This document shows, piece after piece, positions 1 through 13,130 of a stretch of 64,000 nucleotides of DNA. The stretch lies in the NCBI GenBank assembly GCA_017607445.1, contig JAEVHH010000001.1, forward strand, positions 1,488,001 through 1,552,000, written 5' to 3'. Numbering within the stretch: position 1 is the first letter of the stretch; each line of letters starts with the position of its first letter. The DNA is from Histoplasma ohiense (taxonomy: Eukaryota; Ascomycota; Eurotiomycetes; Onygenales; Ajellomycetaceae). The notes below the pieces were generated by a model. That model searched no databases, was not told the origin of the DNA, and saw nothing but the letters and a program-made list of their open reading frames with translations. The position numbers and the translations under genes were made by a program.

Positions 1-1229
1 ACTACAGATGACTGAATTGCAACAACAACTTGCTGAGATGAGCACTTTCATATTCACTGTTTCTTCTACACCCACATCTTACAAAAAGCCTTCAAGAGAG
101 AAGCTTTCAATTCTCAACAAATACAAGAGAGATCTAGCACTCTATCTTGTGTGGAAGTCAAAAACAAACATCAAATTGAACATTGATGAACAAGCAATAG
201 ACTCACTATTCAATCAAACATGATATATTCATAGCAGATTGAATGGCAACACATTAGCAAAATTTCAACTCTGAATAAATTATTGTCAGAATCATCAGTG
301 TACACCAGAGCTAGTCTTCTGACAACTCAACTCTCTTTTTCTCAATTCTACACTTCAAGCCAAGATATTGAACTGGCTTAATCAAACTCATCAGATGAAT
401 GTTGCATTGACAACTTATCTTTCTGAATTTGATCACAAGCTTCTAGAAGCAGATGGGCAAGACTGGGACAATATCATCAAAATCAACATATTGTTCAAGA
501 ACTTGAACTTTCAGTTGTATAACTGAAGTATAGAGTATCTGAAGCTCTCAATATACAGTGAATTCTGCACTGATCTTCATCTGTTGAACAACAATCTGTC
601 TCAGTTCCACATACTTCAAAATTGCAGAGAATTTCATCAAACAAATGTATATATTTTGAATCACTCTGCAGCACCCCCCACCTCTGAACCAGAATCAATG
701 AACTGAGTCTTACATATAAACACAAGTCATCTGAGAGTCTCCAACATCTCAGAGAAGAACACCACTGATTGAATCATCAGAGAAGTCTGCATACACTGCA
801 ACAAGTCAAGACACTTCACAAATCAATATTCAAATGCAATCATTTTGAGTAAACCCCTCACACATGTGAACACTGCATTGTCTGTGGACAGACAAGAACA
901 GAGAAAAGACAAGCTCTTGCTCTAAAACACAGACAAGAGCTCAAGAAGCAGAAAGCTAGCTGAAGATTCAAACAGAAGATACAAATGAATACAATCATAA
1001 TCTCTGTCATTGTAAATAGTCTAGTCAATATACAAACAATGATAGACAGTGGTTTCCTTCATTACACTCTTATAGACACTCAGCTGATTGAGAAGCATAA
1101 GCTTCAGCATATTCTCTTTCTCAAGTCATATAAACTCAGTGAATTTGATAGCCTCAGAGGATCAGCCTTCTACAACATGATAAGATTTAACATCAACATA
1201 GAAGAACATGAGAAAAAGAATGTATATGC

Positions 1230-1243
1230 ATATGAAATACAAA
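1230..1243. repeat. Left target-site duplication of LINE fragment (14 bp)
   Basis: The sequence ATATGAAATACAAA is repeated exactly at 1781-1794 and flanks the truncated LINE copy. Because the LINE tail is AAT-rich, the first one or two bases could belong to the tail. Confidence 0.85.
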
Positions 1244-1780
1244 TCTGTTATTCAATACAGAAACTGAAATCAAGTTTTTAATTGAATATTTGAAAGAATC
1301 AAATGTTGCTACAAGAGTTTGAATGAATTGTCTGTTAAAAATATTGAGATCAGATTTTCAATTTGATTTATTTTGATTTTTCTTTTAGTCTTTCTTTTCA
1401 TCTTGCTTTGAAGTCTCTCTTAAGTTGTTTATGATCAGTTTTAATTTGTTTTGAAAAATTTGGTTTGTTTTTTGTTGATGTTATAGTTGTTGTCAGTGGT
1501 TTTTCTTTTCCTTGTTATAATAAAGCTGTCTTTTACAATGTTTATTTCTTTTGTTTTCAAACTAAGTTGTGTTGACTTGCTGACATTCTTTTGATTTTGA
1601 TTTCTTTGATTGAACAGTTTGAATAGTTGTTTGATTCTGGGCTGGAATTCTGATAATGCATGTTTTAAATTGTCTTTGTATATTAAATTATTCTTGAGTT
1701 GAAAAATCCTGAAGTGTTTCAGGTAGATGTCATAGTCACTGACTGCATGCATCTATAATTGAAGAATAATAATAATAATA
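1244..1780 (+). mobile_element. 5'-truncated LINE copy (3' end of ORF2 plus 3' UTR) inserted in element C
   Basis: The 537-bp insert begins in the last codons of LINE ORF2; the frame 'FLIEYL..SNVATR' is also found near 27,100-27,180 on the minus strand. It continues through the 3' UTR and ends in GAAG(AAT)n at about 1761-1780. The same tail, in reverse orientation, ends the full-length LINE at 26,693. A 14-bp direct repeat flanks the insert. This is a typical dead-on-arrival product of target-primed reverse transcription. It disrupts the protease/RT junction of element C, whose sequence resumes at 1795. Confidence 0.9.
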
Positions 1781-1794
1781 ATATGAAATACAAA
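1781..1794. repeat. Right target-site duplication of LINE fragment
   Basis: An exact copy of the 14 bases at 1230-1243. Element C pol continues directly after it. Confidence 0.85.
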
Positions 1795-4700
1795 GTCTTG
1801 AGTATGATCTAATGCTTGATCTATCATAGCTCACAGAATTTGGAACCTTGTTGAATGCACACAATCACTGTCTTATTTTCTCAGAAGATGACTGTGTTTA
1901 CAAGAAAAATGTCAATAGAACTGTGAATCTCACCCAGATATCAGTGAAAGCATACAAACTACTAATTCATCAAACACATGAGAAGAAGAACATTCAAGTG
2001 TTCACTGCTAGTATAGCAGATATCAAAAAAGTGTTAGAAAAGTTAGAATTCAAAGACCTCAAGAAATCACACAAGAAACTATTCAAATCATACAAAGACT
2101 TCACAGATGTGTTCAACAAGAAAGAAGCTGAAAAGCTTTCCTCTCACTGAAAACTCAGTATAGATCATACAATCAAGCTCATCAAGAAAGACAGTAAGAA
2201 CTCACAACCACTCTGAGATTCTCTCTACAGCATATCATATGACAAGCTTCTCATTCTACAAAAAACACTCAATGAATTACTGAACAAAGGCTTCATTCAC
2301 ATTAGCAACTCACCCACCACAGCACTCATACTGTTTGCAAAGAAATCAGAAGAAGGCTTACAATTCTATGTTGACTACTGAGAACTCAACAAAATTATGT
2401 GAAAGAATCAATACTCTCTCCCACTCATCAATGAAACACTCAAATGAATAGAAAAAGCAAAATGATTTATGAAGCTTGACATCTCTGCAGTCTTCTATAA
2501 AATAAGAATTAATGAAGATGACAAATGACTAACTGCTTTTCATACACATTATGAATTATACAAATGGACAGTGACTCTCTTTGAATTAGTGAACACTTCA
2601 AGCATATTTCAGAAATACATTAACTGAGCTCTATAAGATCTGCTCAATGAGATCATCTCAGTGTACATGAACAATATTCTGATCTTCACTGATGAATTGC
2701 TCACTGAGCACTGCAAGTATATACAACAAGTGCTTGACTGTCTATGAAAAGCTGAACTGTAAGTGAACATTGACAAATGCAACTTTGAGATCAAGTCTAC
2801 AATCTATCTAGAATTCATCATCAAAGCTGAAAAAGATGTATGCATGAATTCTAAGAAGGTGGAAGCAATCCTCAACTGAGAGACATCAATCTTGATAAAA
2901 GAGACTAGAAGCTTTCTAGAATTCATCAACTTCTATTGAAGATTCATCAAGAACTTCTCTGATATCATACAATCACTGACAGATCTGACTCAGAAAGACA
3001 CTATATTTCAATGAACTGATGAAGCAGATACAGTATTCAAAAAGTTGAAGTGTATGTTCACAAGCATCTCAATGCTGCAATCATTTGATTCAGATAAATA
3101 TACAATTCTTGAAACAGATGTCTCAGATTATGTAATAGATGAAGCACTAATGCAATATGATAATGAAGATGTTCTACAACTCTGTGCCTTCATCTCAAAA
3201 AAAATATCACTCATCAAATGCAATTACAAGATCTATGACAAAGAGCTTCTAGCAATTATACAATATCTCAAAGAATGAGAGTTCAAACTTATGAGTGTCA
3301 AGAAGTTTGAGATTATTATCAATTATAAGAACTTAGAATACTTCACAATCACTTATAAACTCACTGAGAGACATATGCATTGATCATTGTTTCTTAGCTG
3401 TTTTTCATTCACAATTCATTATTGATCTGAAGTAGAGAACATTCTTGTGAATGCTCTGTTCTGCTGAGAATAAGATATATCATCTGACAACTTAGATGAC
3501 AGATGAAAACACTGAGAACATCAGTTAATCAACTCTGCAATTATAGAAAGTTCTACACAATCAGACAAACTCTGCATACATATCAACCAGTTCTGAGCTC
3601 AAGAACCCTCACTCAAAGAACAATGAAAGCTAGCAACAGAAGCAGATGAATTCTGACAATAAGCTGTCAAAGCTGTACAAAACAGAGCATCTCAATTCTC
3701 CACAGATGTATACTCAAGAACAGATATCTCAGCATATTCAATCAATGATAACAACTGCTTACACTTTCAAGATAGATGATGGATTCTCAATTCAGAACTT
3801 CTACAAACACAGATCATACAAGAAATTCATGATTTGTCAATGACTGAACATTCAGAATATAAAATCATATACAACATTGTTGTCTGAAAATTCTACTAAT
3901 CAGATATGTTGAAAGACATACATCAGTTCATACACAACTGTGATTGCTGCAGCTCAGTGACAGCATGATATAAACATCAAAAAGAAATACTGAAACTTCT
4001 ATCTATCTTCAATCAAACTTGATATGATATAGCTATTAATTTTGTAGTTTTCTTATCTGAAAGCAGAGATTCTACAAACATTCTAGTCATTGTTGACTGA
4101 TTTAGCAAGAGTGTAATACTACAGTTCTGTGACAAGATGAACACTGAAGTAGTTGCAGATGTCTTCATCAGAAGTCTGTTCTATCATATACACAGTCTGT
4201 CTTCATTTATTGTGTCAGATAGAGACAGTCAATTTGTCAGTGCACTCTGAGCTCACATATGTCAATTATTAAGAATTGAACAGAAGTTATCAACAGTGTA
4301 TCATTCAGAGACTGATGAAGCTACTGAGAGAATGATATAAATGATAAAAAACATTCTCTGCAAGTTCTGCAATTACACACAAGACAACTGAAGCAATCTG
4401 CTGCCATATATTGAGATTGTGATTAACAGTCAAGATTCTGCTATGACAGATGTAAGCTCATTCTTTCTTCTACATGAATACAACTTAGAGATTCTGAACT
4501 TTCTCAAGACTCTTCAAGAAATCATGTATGTCTACAGTTTCATACAGACAGCAGAGAATATCATAAGCAAGCTGAAGAAAGTCTGCAAATAAGCAGAAGT
4601 TTCAATAATCAGCACTCAGTAAGATTATAAGAATCAAATGAATATCAGAAGAAGTTCTGCAACTCAATATTATAGAGAAGACAAAATCTGATTGAATCTC

Positions 4701-5095
4701 AAAAACATAAGAACAGATCACCTCTCACATACACTAGACTATCATCATATCAAGTATACAGTGAAGAAAGTGCTAGATACACACAATTATTGACTCAACA
4801 CTCTGTCTGACATTCATGATGTCTTTCATACAAACCTACTCCAACCCACAGTCAAGAATCCATTTCTCTCACAGAGAATCTCTGATTGACAGCCATCTGT
4901 CATTGTAGAAGAAGATAATGAACTCAAGTGGGAAATTGAAGCAATTCTTGACAATAGAATCAACCACTGCTGCTGTGAATATCTCATTAAATGAGTAGAA
5001 TACAATTGTTCAATCTGGGAATCTGCATCTGCTTTGAAGAACACCATCACCCTTGACATCTATGAGTCCTCACTCACTTCAGTAGAGAGGGATAA

Positions 5096-5630
5096 TGTGA
5101 TGGATTAGTATCTGTTAGTAATTAATTTACACAATCAACTCCTCTTCTGCATCTGCTTGTTTCTGACTGTTGTGATCTCATATAATTCTTGATGTTCTTT
5201 CACTCTGTGCTCTGTGCTTGTGTAGTCTCTAATGATTCTTCTGCATAGTCTCTAACATTCTCTCACTCTATATTCTGTGCTTGTGTAGTTTCTAATAATT
5301 CTTCTGTATAGTTTTCAATGATTCTCCCATCTCACACTCTGTGTTCATATTGTTTCTAACAATTCTTCTGTGTAGTTCTCAATGATTCTTCTGCTCCACA
5401 CTCTGTGCTTGTGTAGTTTCTAATGATTCTTTCATATAGCTTTTAATGTTCTTCCACTCTGTGCTCCACTGTGAAGTGGCTTCTGATATTCTTTCACTCT
5501 GAAATTCCCTCTATAAGAATCTTCTTCATACAATCTTTTCTTCTGATTTCTTTTCTCTTTCTTTCCTTAATCAATTTGTAATCTGTAATTAGAATAGTAT
5601 CAAATTGTTAATCGAAGTACATCTGTTACA
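5096..5630 (+). repeat. Family-1 Gypsy LTR (535 bp) shared by elements C (3') and A (5')
   Basis: It starts TGTGATGG and ends CATCTGTTACA, the TG...CA termini of an LTR. On its left is the pol 3' end of C (GGGATAA). On its right is the leader of A followed by a fresh gag ATG at 5887. It belongs with the LTR at 16,616-17,150: same length, and both carry GTAATTAGAATAGTATCAAA near the end. The LTRs at 7,556, 13,117 and 35,673 carry a different variant there. It contains roughly 63-bp internal repeats rich in TTCTAATGATTCTTCTG. Confidence 0.92.
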
Positions 5631-7555
5631 GTTATAAGAGATTTCTCATGAATCTGAATGCTCTTATTATTAGTTATATAGACTGTCATGTTTAAGTGTC
5701 TGAAACACAATCAACTGTGTTCTACAAGGCCTGAGTGTCTACAAACTGTAACACTGCAAATAGCATTCACAAAGAAGCTTGATCAAGTTTAGCACTGCAA
5801 CACTGTGAATAGTGTCTGTAAAAGAACTGAATATCTACAAGTATTTCTTTTCTTTTTTTTATTATTACATGTTTTTAGATATTGAAATGAACTACAAACA
5901 ATTCTACAAACATCCACTGCATTCAAATGCAGTGGATGATAACTTAGATCTATGAAGTATTCTTCAGCAGCAGATGCTACAGATAACTGAATTGCAATGA
6001 TGATTTGCTGAGATGAGCACTTCTGTGTTCATCATTTCTTCTACATTCACATCTCACAAAAAGCCTTCAAGAGAGAAGCTTTCAATTCTTGATAAATACA
6101 AGAAAAATCTAGCACTCTATCTTGTATGAAAGTCAAAAGTGAATGTCAAATTGAACATCAACAGACAAGCAATAGACTCACTATTCAATCAAATGTGATA
6201 TATTTATAACAGATTGAATGACAATGCATTAGCAAAATTTCAACTCTGAATAAGTCATTATCAGAACAATCAGTATATATCAGAGCTAGTCTTCTGACAA
6301 CTCAACTCTCTCTTCCTCAATTCTACACTTCAAATCAAGACATTGAACTGACTTAATCAGACTCATCAGATAAATGTCACATTGACAACTTATCTTTCTG
6401 AATTTGATTGCAAGCTTCTAGAAGCAGATGAGCAAGACTGAGATGACACTGTCAAGATCAATATATTGTTCAAGAACTTGAACTTTCAGTTGCATAATCA
6501 AAGTATAGAGTGTCTGAAGCTCTCAATATACAATGAATTCTGTGCTGATCTTCATCTGTTGAACAATGATCTGTTTCAGTTCCACACACTTCAAAATCAC
6601 AGAGAATTTTATTGAACAAATGCATACACTCTGAATCACTCTGCAGCATCTTCCACCTCCAAACCAGAATCAATGAACTGAATCCCACACATAAACACAA
6701 GTCATTCAAAGATTCTCAATGTCTCAGAAAAGAATGCTGCTGATCAAATCATCAGAGAAGTCTGCATACACTGCAACAAGTCAGAGCACTTTACAAATCA
6801 ATGTTCAAATGCAATCAATCTGAGTAAACCCCCCACACACATGAACACTGCATTGTCTGCAGACAGACAAGAACAGAGAAAAGATGAGCTCTCACTCTAA
6901 AACACAGATGAGAGCTCAAGAAGCAGAAAGCTAACTAAAGATTTGAGCAGAAGATGCAAATGAATGCAATCATAATCTCTGTTATTGTAAATAGTCTAAT
7001 CAATGTACAAGCAATGATAGACAGTGATTTTCTTCATTACACTCTTATAGACACTCAGCTGATTGAGAAGCATAAGCTTCAGTGTATTCTCTTTTTCAAG
7101 TCATATAAACTCAGTGAATTTGATGATCTCAGAGAATCAGTCTTCTACAACATGATAAGATTTAACATTGATGTAGAAGAACATGAGAAAAAGAATATAT
7201 ATACATACAAAATACAAGACCTTGAGTACAATCTAATGCTCAGTCTATCATAGCTCACAGAATTTGAAACCTTGTTGAATGCATGCAATCACTGTCTTAT
7301 TTTCTCAGAAGATGACTGTGTTTATGAGAAGAATGTCAATAGAACTGCTGATCTCATCCAGATATCAGCAGAAGCATACAAACTACTAATCTGTCAAATG
7401 CATGAGAAGAAGAATGTCCAAGTGTTTGCTGCTAGCATGATGAATATCAAAAAAGCATTAGAAAAGTTAGAACTCAAAGACCTCAAGAAACTATGCAAGA
7501 AACTATTCAAATCATACAAAGACTTTGCAGATGTGTTCAATGAGAAAAAAGCTGA
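5631..7555 (+). mobile_element. Element A (family-1 Gypsy), 5' part: leader, gag and protease, interrupted by element B
   Basis: The leader (5631-5886) is followed by gag from ATG 5887 (N-terminus MNYKQFYKH), a gag knuckle near 6761-6815, and protease-region frames at 6954-7253 and 7272-7568. Compared with element B, about 150 bases right after the LTR are missing, so any primer-binding site there is lost. The frame ends at GCTGA (7551-7555), where element B is inserted; the same GCTGA restarts A at 13,650. All frames carry stops in CpG-derived positions. The remainder of A is at 13,650-17,150. Confidence 0.9.
7551..7555. repeat. TSD (GCTGA), left copy, of element B
   Basis: The 5-bp duplication is repeated at 13,650-13,654. 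It marks insertion of element B into the pol region of element A. Confidence 0.92.
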
Positions 7556-8089
7556 TGTGATGAGTTAGCACTTATTAGTAATTAACTTACGCAATCAACT
7601 TCTCTTCTGCATCTGCTTGTTTCTGATTGCTGTGATCTTGTATAACTCTCAATGTTCTTCTGCTCTGTGCTCTGTGCTTGTGTAGTTTCTAATGATTCTT
7701 TCATGTAACTCTTAACATTCTTCCACTCTGTGCTCTGCACTTGTATAGTCTCTAATGATTCTTCTGTATAGCTTCTAACATTCTTTCACTTTGTGTTTCA
7801 CACTCATATAGTCTCTAACAATTCTTCTGTGTAGTTCTCAATGATTCCTCTGCCTCACACTCTATACTTGTGTAGTTTCTAACAATTCTTACATATATTT
7901 CTTAATGTTCTTCTGCTCCACACTTCACTGTGAAGCAGCTTCTGATATTCTTTCACTCTGAACTTTTCTCTATAAGAACTCTCTTTGTACAACCTTTTCT
8001 TCTGATTTCTTTTCTCTTTCTTTTCTTAATCAATTCATAATCTGTATTAGAATAGTGCTAGATCATTAATCAAAGTACATCTGTTACAT
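7556..8089 (+). repeat. 5' LTR of element B (534 bp)
   Basis: It starts TGTGATGAGTTAG and ends CATCTGTTACA. Its partner is 13,117-13,649. Both carry the short variant CTGTATTAGAATAGTGCTAGATCATTAAT near the end. Confidence 0.93.
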
Positions 8090-8109
8090 TACAAATTGAT
8101 TCTTCTGTG

Positions 8110-8230
8110 TTTTAGATCTGAGTGTCTTATTATTAGTTCTTACATCTGAGTGTGTTGTTTAAAGCCTGAGTGCCTCATTATCAGTTCTTACATCTAAGTG
8201 TGTTGTTTACAGATCTGAGTGTCTAGTTGT
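8110..8230 (+). repeat. Tandem repeats in element B leader
   Basis: Two imperfect copies of a roughly 49-bp unit ('CTGAGTGTCTTATTATTAG' type, followed by 'TCTTACATCTGAGTGTGTTG') plus a partial third. Element A lacks this block. Confidence 0.7.
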
Positions 8231-8483
8231 TACAAGAAATCTCTTGTGAGTCTGAGTGTTCTTATCATTAGTTATATAGACTGTTGTGTCTAAGCATCTG
8301 AAATACAATCAACTGTGTTCTACAAGGTCTGAGTGTCTATAAACTGTAACACTGTGAATAGCATTCACAAAGAAGCTTGATCAAGCTTAACACTGCAACA
8401 CTGCAAATAGTATCTGCAAGAGAACTGAGTGTCTACAAGTATTTCTTTTCTTTTATTATTATTACATATTCTTAGATATCAAA

Positions 8484-9545
8484 ATGAACTACAAACAATT
8501 CTACAAACATCTGCTGCACTCAAATGCAGTGGATGACAACTTAGACCTATGAAGCATCCTTCAGCAACAGACACTACAGATGACTGAATTGCAACAATAA
8601 CTTGCTGAAATGAGCACTTTCACATTCACCATTCCTTCTACACTCACATCTCATGAAAAGCTCTCAAGAGAGAAGCTTTCAATCCTCAACAAATACAAGA
8701 GAGATCTAGCACTCTATCTTATATAGAAGTCAAAAGCAAACATCAAATTGAACATTGACAGATGAGCAATAGACTCACTATTCAATCAAGTGTGATATAT
8801 TCATAGCAGATTGAATGGCAATGCATTAGCAAAATTTCAACTCTGAATAAATCATTGTCAGAATCATCAGTGTACATCAGAGCTAGTCTTTCAACACCTC
8901 AACTCTCTCTTCCTCAATTCTACACTTCAAGTCAAGACATTAGACTGGCTTAATCAGATTCATCAGATGAACATTATATTGACAACTTATCTTTCTGAAT
9001 TCAATTGCAAGCTTCTAGAAGCAGATGAGCAAGACTGAAATGATGCTGTCAAGATCAACATACTGTTCAAGAATTTGAACTTTCAGTTGCATAACTGAAG
9101 TATAGAGTATTCAAAACTCTTAATATACAGTGAATTCTGTACTGATCTTCATCTGTTGAACAACAATCTGTCTCAGTTCTGTGTGCTTTAAAATTGTAGA
9201 GAATTCTGCTGAACAAATGTGTACATTCTAAACCACTCTGCAGCACCCCCCACCTCTGAATCAGAATCAATAGACTGAGTCCCACATGTGAATGCAAGTC
9301 ACTCAAGAATTCCCAACATCTCAGAGAAGAACATCACTGACTGAATTATCAGAGAAATCTGTATATACTGCAACAAGTCAGAGCACTTTGCAAATCCATG
9401 TCTGAATACAATCACTCTGAGTAAACTCTCCACACATGCGAACACTGCATCATCTGCAGATAGACAAGAACAGAGAAAAGACAAGCTCTCACTCTAAAAC
9501 ACAGACAAGAGCTCAAGAAGCAAAAAGCTAGCTGAAAATTCAAGC
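8484..9545 (+). pseudogene. Element B gag (degraded)
   Basis: It opens with ATG AAC TAC AAA CAA TTC, shared with element A gag at 5887. A CCHC-like knuckle (CIYCNKSEHFANPC) lies at about 9361-9405. Several TGA and TAA codons interrupt the frame, and at many of these sites the homologous codon in A, C or E is CAA. As a gag protein it would form the retrotransposon particle. The 3' border is approximate. Confidence 0.8.
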
Positions 9546-9550
9546 AGAAG

Positions 9551-12500
9551 ATACAAACAGATACAATTATAGTCTCTGTCATTGTAAATAGCTTAGTCAA
9601 TATACAAGCAATGATAGACAGTGGTTTTCTTCACTACACTCTTATAGACACTCAGCTGATTGAGAAGCATAAGCTTCAGTGTATTCTCTTTCTCAAATCA
9701 CATAAACTCAGTGAATTTGACAGCTCCAGAGAATCCACCTTCTACAACATGGTAAGATTTAATGTCAATGTAGAAGAATATAAGAAAAAGAACATATACA
9801 TATACAAAATACAAGACCTTGAATACAATCTAATACTCAGTCTATCATAGCTCACAGAATTTGAAACCTTGTTGAATGCATACAATCACTGTCTTATTTT
9901 CTCAGAAGATGATTGTGTTTACAAGAAGAATGTCAATAGAACTGCTGATCTCATTCAGATATCAGCAGAAGCATACAAACTACTAATCCATCAAATGTAT
10001 GAGAAGAAGAACATCCAAGTGTTCACTGCTAGTATGATGAATATCAAGAAAGCATTGAAAAAGTTAGAATCTAAAGATCTCAAAAAATCACACAAGAAAC
10101 TATCTGAATCATACAAAGACTTTGCAGATGTGTTCAACAAAAAAGAAGCTGAAAAGCTTCTCTCTCATCAAGAACTCAGTATAGATTATACAATTGAGCT
10201 CATTAAGAAAGACAGTAAGAATTCACAATCACTCTGAGATTCTCTCTACAGCATATCACATGATGAGCTTCTTATTCTATGAAAAACACTCAATGAATTA
10301 CTAGACAAAGACTTCATTCATATTAGCAACTCACCCACTGCAGCATCTGTACTGTTTGCAAAGAAATCAGAAGATGGCTTACAATTCTGCATTGATTATC
10401 AAAAACTCAACAAAATTATGTGGAAGGACTGATACCCTCTCCCACTCATCAATGAAACACTCAAACAGATAGAAAAAGCAAAATAATTTACAAAACTTGA
10501 CATCTCTGCAGTCTTCTACAAGATAAGAATTAATGAAGATGATGAATGACTAACTGTCTTTCATACACATTACAGATTATACAAATGAACAGTGACCCTC
10601 TTTGAATTAGTGAACACTTCAAGTATATTTCAGAAATACATTAACTGAGCTCTATAAGATCTGCTTAATGAGATCATCTCAGCATATATGAACAATATTT
10701 TGATCTTCACTGATGAATCACTCACTGAGTATCATAAGCATATACAACAAGTTCTTGACTGTCTATGAAAAGCTGAACTGCAAGTGGACATTGACAAATG
10801 CAACTTTGAGATCAAGTCTACAATCTATCTAGAATTCATCATCAAAGCTGAAAAAGATATACATATGAATTCTAAGAAGATGGAAGCAATTCTCAACTGA
10901 AAGATATCAGTCTCAGTAAAAGAGACTAGAAGCTTTCTAGAGTTTGTCAACTTTTATCAAAGATTTATCAAGAACTTCTTCAATATCATACAATCACTAA
11001 CAGATCTGACTCAGAAAGATGCTGTATTTCAATGAACTGATGAAGCAGATGCAGCATTCAAAAAGCTGAAGTGTATATTCACAAGCACTCTGATACTGCA
11101 ATCATTTGATTCAGATAAACATACAATTCTCAAAACAGATGTCTCAGATTATATAGTAGATGAGGCACTGATGCAATATAACAACAAAGATGTTCTACAA
11201 TCTTGTGTCTTCACTTTGAAAAAGATGTCACTCACTGAATGCAACTACAAGATCTACAACAAGAAGCTTTTAGTGATTATACAATATCTCAAAGAATGAG
11301 AATTCAAACTCATGAGTGTTGAGAGATTTGAGATTGTTACTGATCATAAGAATCTAGAGTACTTCACAATCACTTGTAAGCTCACTGAAAGACATATGCA
11401 TTGATCATTGTTTCTTAGCTGTTTTTCATTCACAATTTGTTATCAATCTGAAGTAGAGAACACTCTTGCAGATGCTCTGTTCTGCTGAGAACAAGATATA
11501 TCATCTGATGACTTGAATGACAGATGAAAACACTGAGAGCATCAGTTAATCAACTCTGCAATTATAGAAAGTTCTACACAATCAGATGAACTCTGTGTAT
11601 ATATCAATCAGTTTCAAGCTCAAGAACTCTCACTTGAAGAACAATGAAGACTAGCAGCAGAGACAGATGAATTCTGATAACAAGCTGTCAAAATCATACA
11701 AAGCAAAGCATCTCAATTCCTCACAGATGTATATTCAAGAATGAATATCTCAGCATATTCAATTGATGATGACAACTGCTTACACTTTCAAGATAGATGA
11801 TGAGTCATCAATTCAGAATCTCTATAAACACAGATCATACAAGAAATTCATGACTCACTGATGACTGAGCACTCAGAATGTAAAATCATGTACAACATCA
11901 TTATCTGAAAATTCTACTGATCAGATATGTTGAAAGACATACATCAGTTTGTACACAACTGTGATTGCTGTGACTCAGTGATGATATGATATAAACACTG
12001 AAAAGAGATGCTGAAGTCTCTATCTGTCTCTGACTGAACTTGATGTGATATAGCTATCAATTTTGCAGTTTTCTTACTTAAAAATGAAGGTTCTATAAAC
12101 ATTCTAGTCATTGTCAATCAACTCAGCAAGAGTGTAATACTACAGTTCTGTGACAAGATAGATGCTGAAGTAGTTGCAGATGTCTTCATCAGAAGCTCAT
12201 TCTATCATATACACAGTCTGTCTTCATTCATTGTGTCAGATAGAGACAGTCAATTCATCAGTGCACTCTGAGCTCATGTATGCCAATTATTAAGAATCAA
12301 ATGAAAGTTATCAATAGCATACCACTCAGAGACTGATGAAGCTACTGAGAGAATGATATAAATGATAAAAAACATTCTTCATAAGTTCTGCAATTACACA
12401 CAAGACAACTGAAGCAATCTGCTGTCACATGCTGAGATTGTGATTAACAGTTGAGATTCCACTACAACAGATGTAAGCTCATTCTTTCTTCTATATAAAT

Positions 12501-13130
12501 ACAACTTAGAGATTCTGAACTTTCTCAAGACTCTCTGAGAAACTGTGTACATCTGCAGCTTCATACAGACAGCAGAGAATATTATAAACAAGCTGAAGAA
12601 AGCTCATGAATGAGCAGAAGCTTCAATGATCAGTGCTCAGTAAGATTACAAGAATCAAGCAAATATCAGAAGAAGTTCTGCAACTCAATATTATATAAAA
12701 GATAAAGTCTGATTAGATCTCAAGAATATAAGAACAGATCATCTCTCATATACACTAGATTATCATCATATCAAGTATACAGTGAAGAAAGTGCTAGATA
12801 TACATAATTATCAACTCAACATCTCATCTGACATTCACAATATCTTTCATACAAATCTGCTCTGATCCACAGCTGAGAATCTATTTCTCTTCCAGAGAAT
12901 CTTCAATTGACAGTCATCTGTCATTGTAGAAGAAGATAATGAACTTGAGTGGGAAATCAAAGCAATTCTTGACAATAGAACCAACCACTGCCACTGTGAA
13001 TACCTTGTCAAATGAGTAGGATATGATCATCTGATCTGAGAATTCACATTCATCTTGGAGAACACTGCTGTTCTCAACATCTATGAGTTCTCACTCATCT
13101 CAGTAGAGGGGGATAATGTGATGAGTTAGC
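9551..13130 (+). pseudogene. Element B pro-pol (degraded): protease, RT, RNase H, integrase, chromodomain
   Basis: The protease Asp-Ser-Gly sits in 'AMIDSGFLHYTLID' at about 9609-9650. The RT palm follows at about 10,380-10,760, with the catalytic YxDD box read as YMNN at about 10,686. RNase H is at about 11,090-11,310 and the integrase core at about 11,900-12,420. A chromodomain-like C-terminus (about 12,950-13,100) runs to a TAG just inside the 3' LTR. The loss of both catalytic Asp residues in the RT box, plus many stops, makes it inactive. Only 122 codons at 9869-10,237 remain open in one piece. Confidence 0.85.

Larger units (their letters stand above)
1..5095 (+). mobile_element. Ty3/Gypsy chromovirus copy C, internal region (left end outside window), RIP-degraded
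   Basis: The order is gag, protease, reverse transcriptase, RNase H, integrase and chromodomain. A gag CCHC knuckle with its last Cys mutated lies at about 785-835. The retropepsin Asp-Ser-Gly is at about 1041-1049, the RNase H block at about 3045-3278 and an integrase 'VSDRDSQF' block at about 4215-4235. A chromodomain-like end (about 4926-5060) runs into the 3' LTR. Every frame is broken, mostly by TGA where other copies have CAA, pointing to original CGA Arg codons. It is interrupted by a LINE fragment at 1244-1780. The 5' end, including its 5' LTR, lies left of the window. It is not functional. Family and order are confident; exact domain borders are approximate. Confidence 0.9.

Noticed and set aside
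7251..7560. Element A read as a pol-deleted non-autonomous element (gag followed directly by an LTR)
   Set aside because: The LTR at 7556 belongs to nested element B: GCTGA is duplicated at 13,650 and the A sequence continues there without loss.
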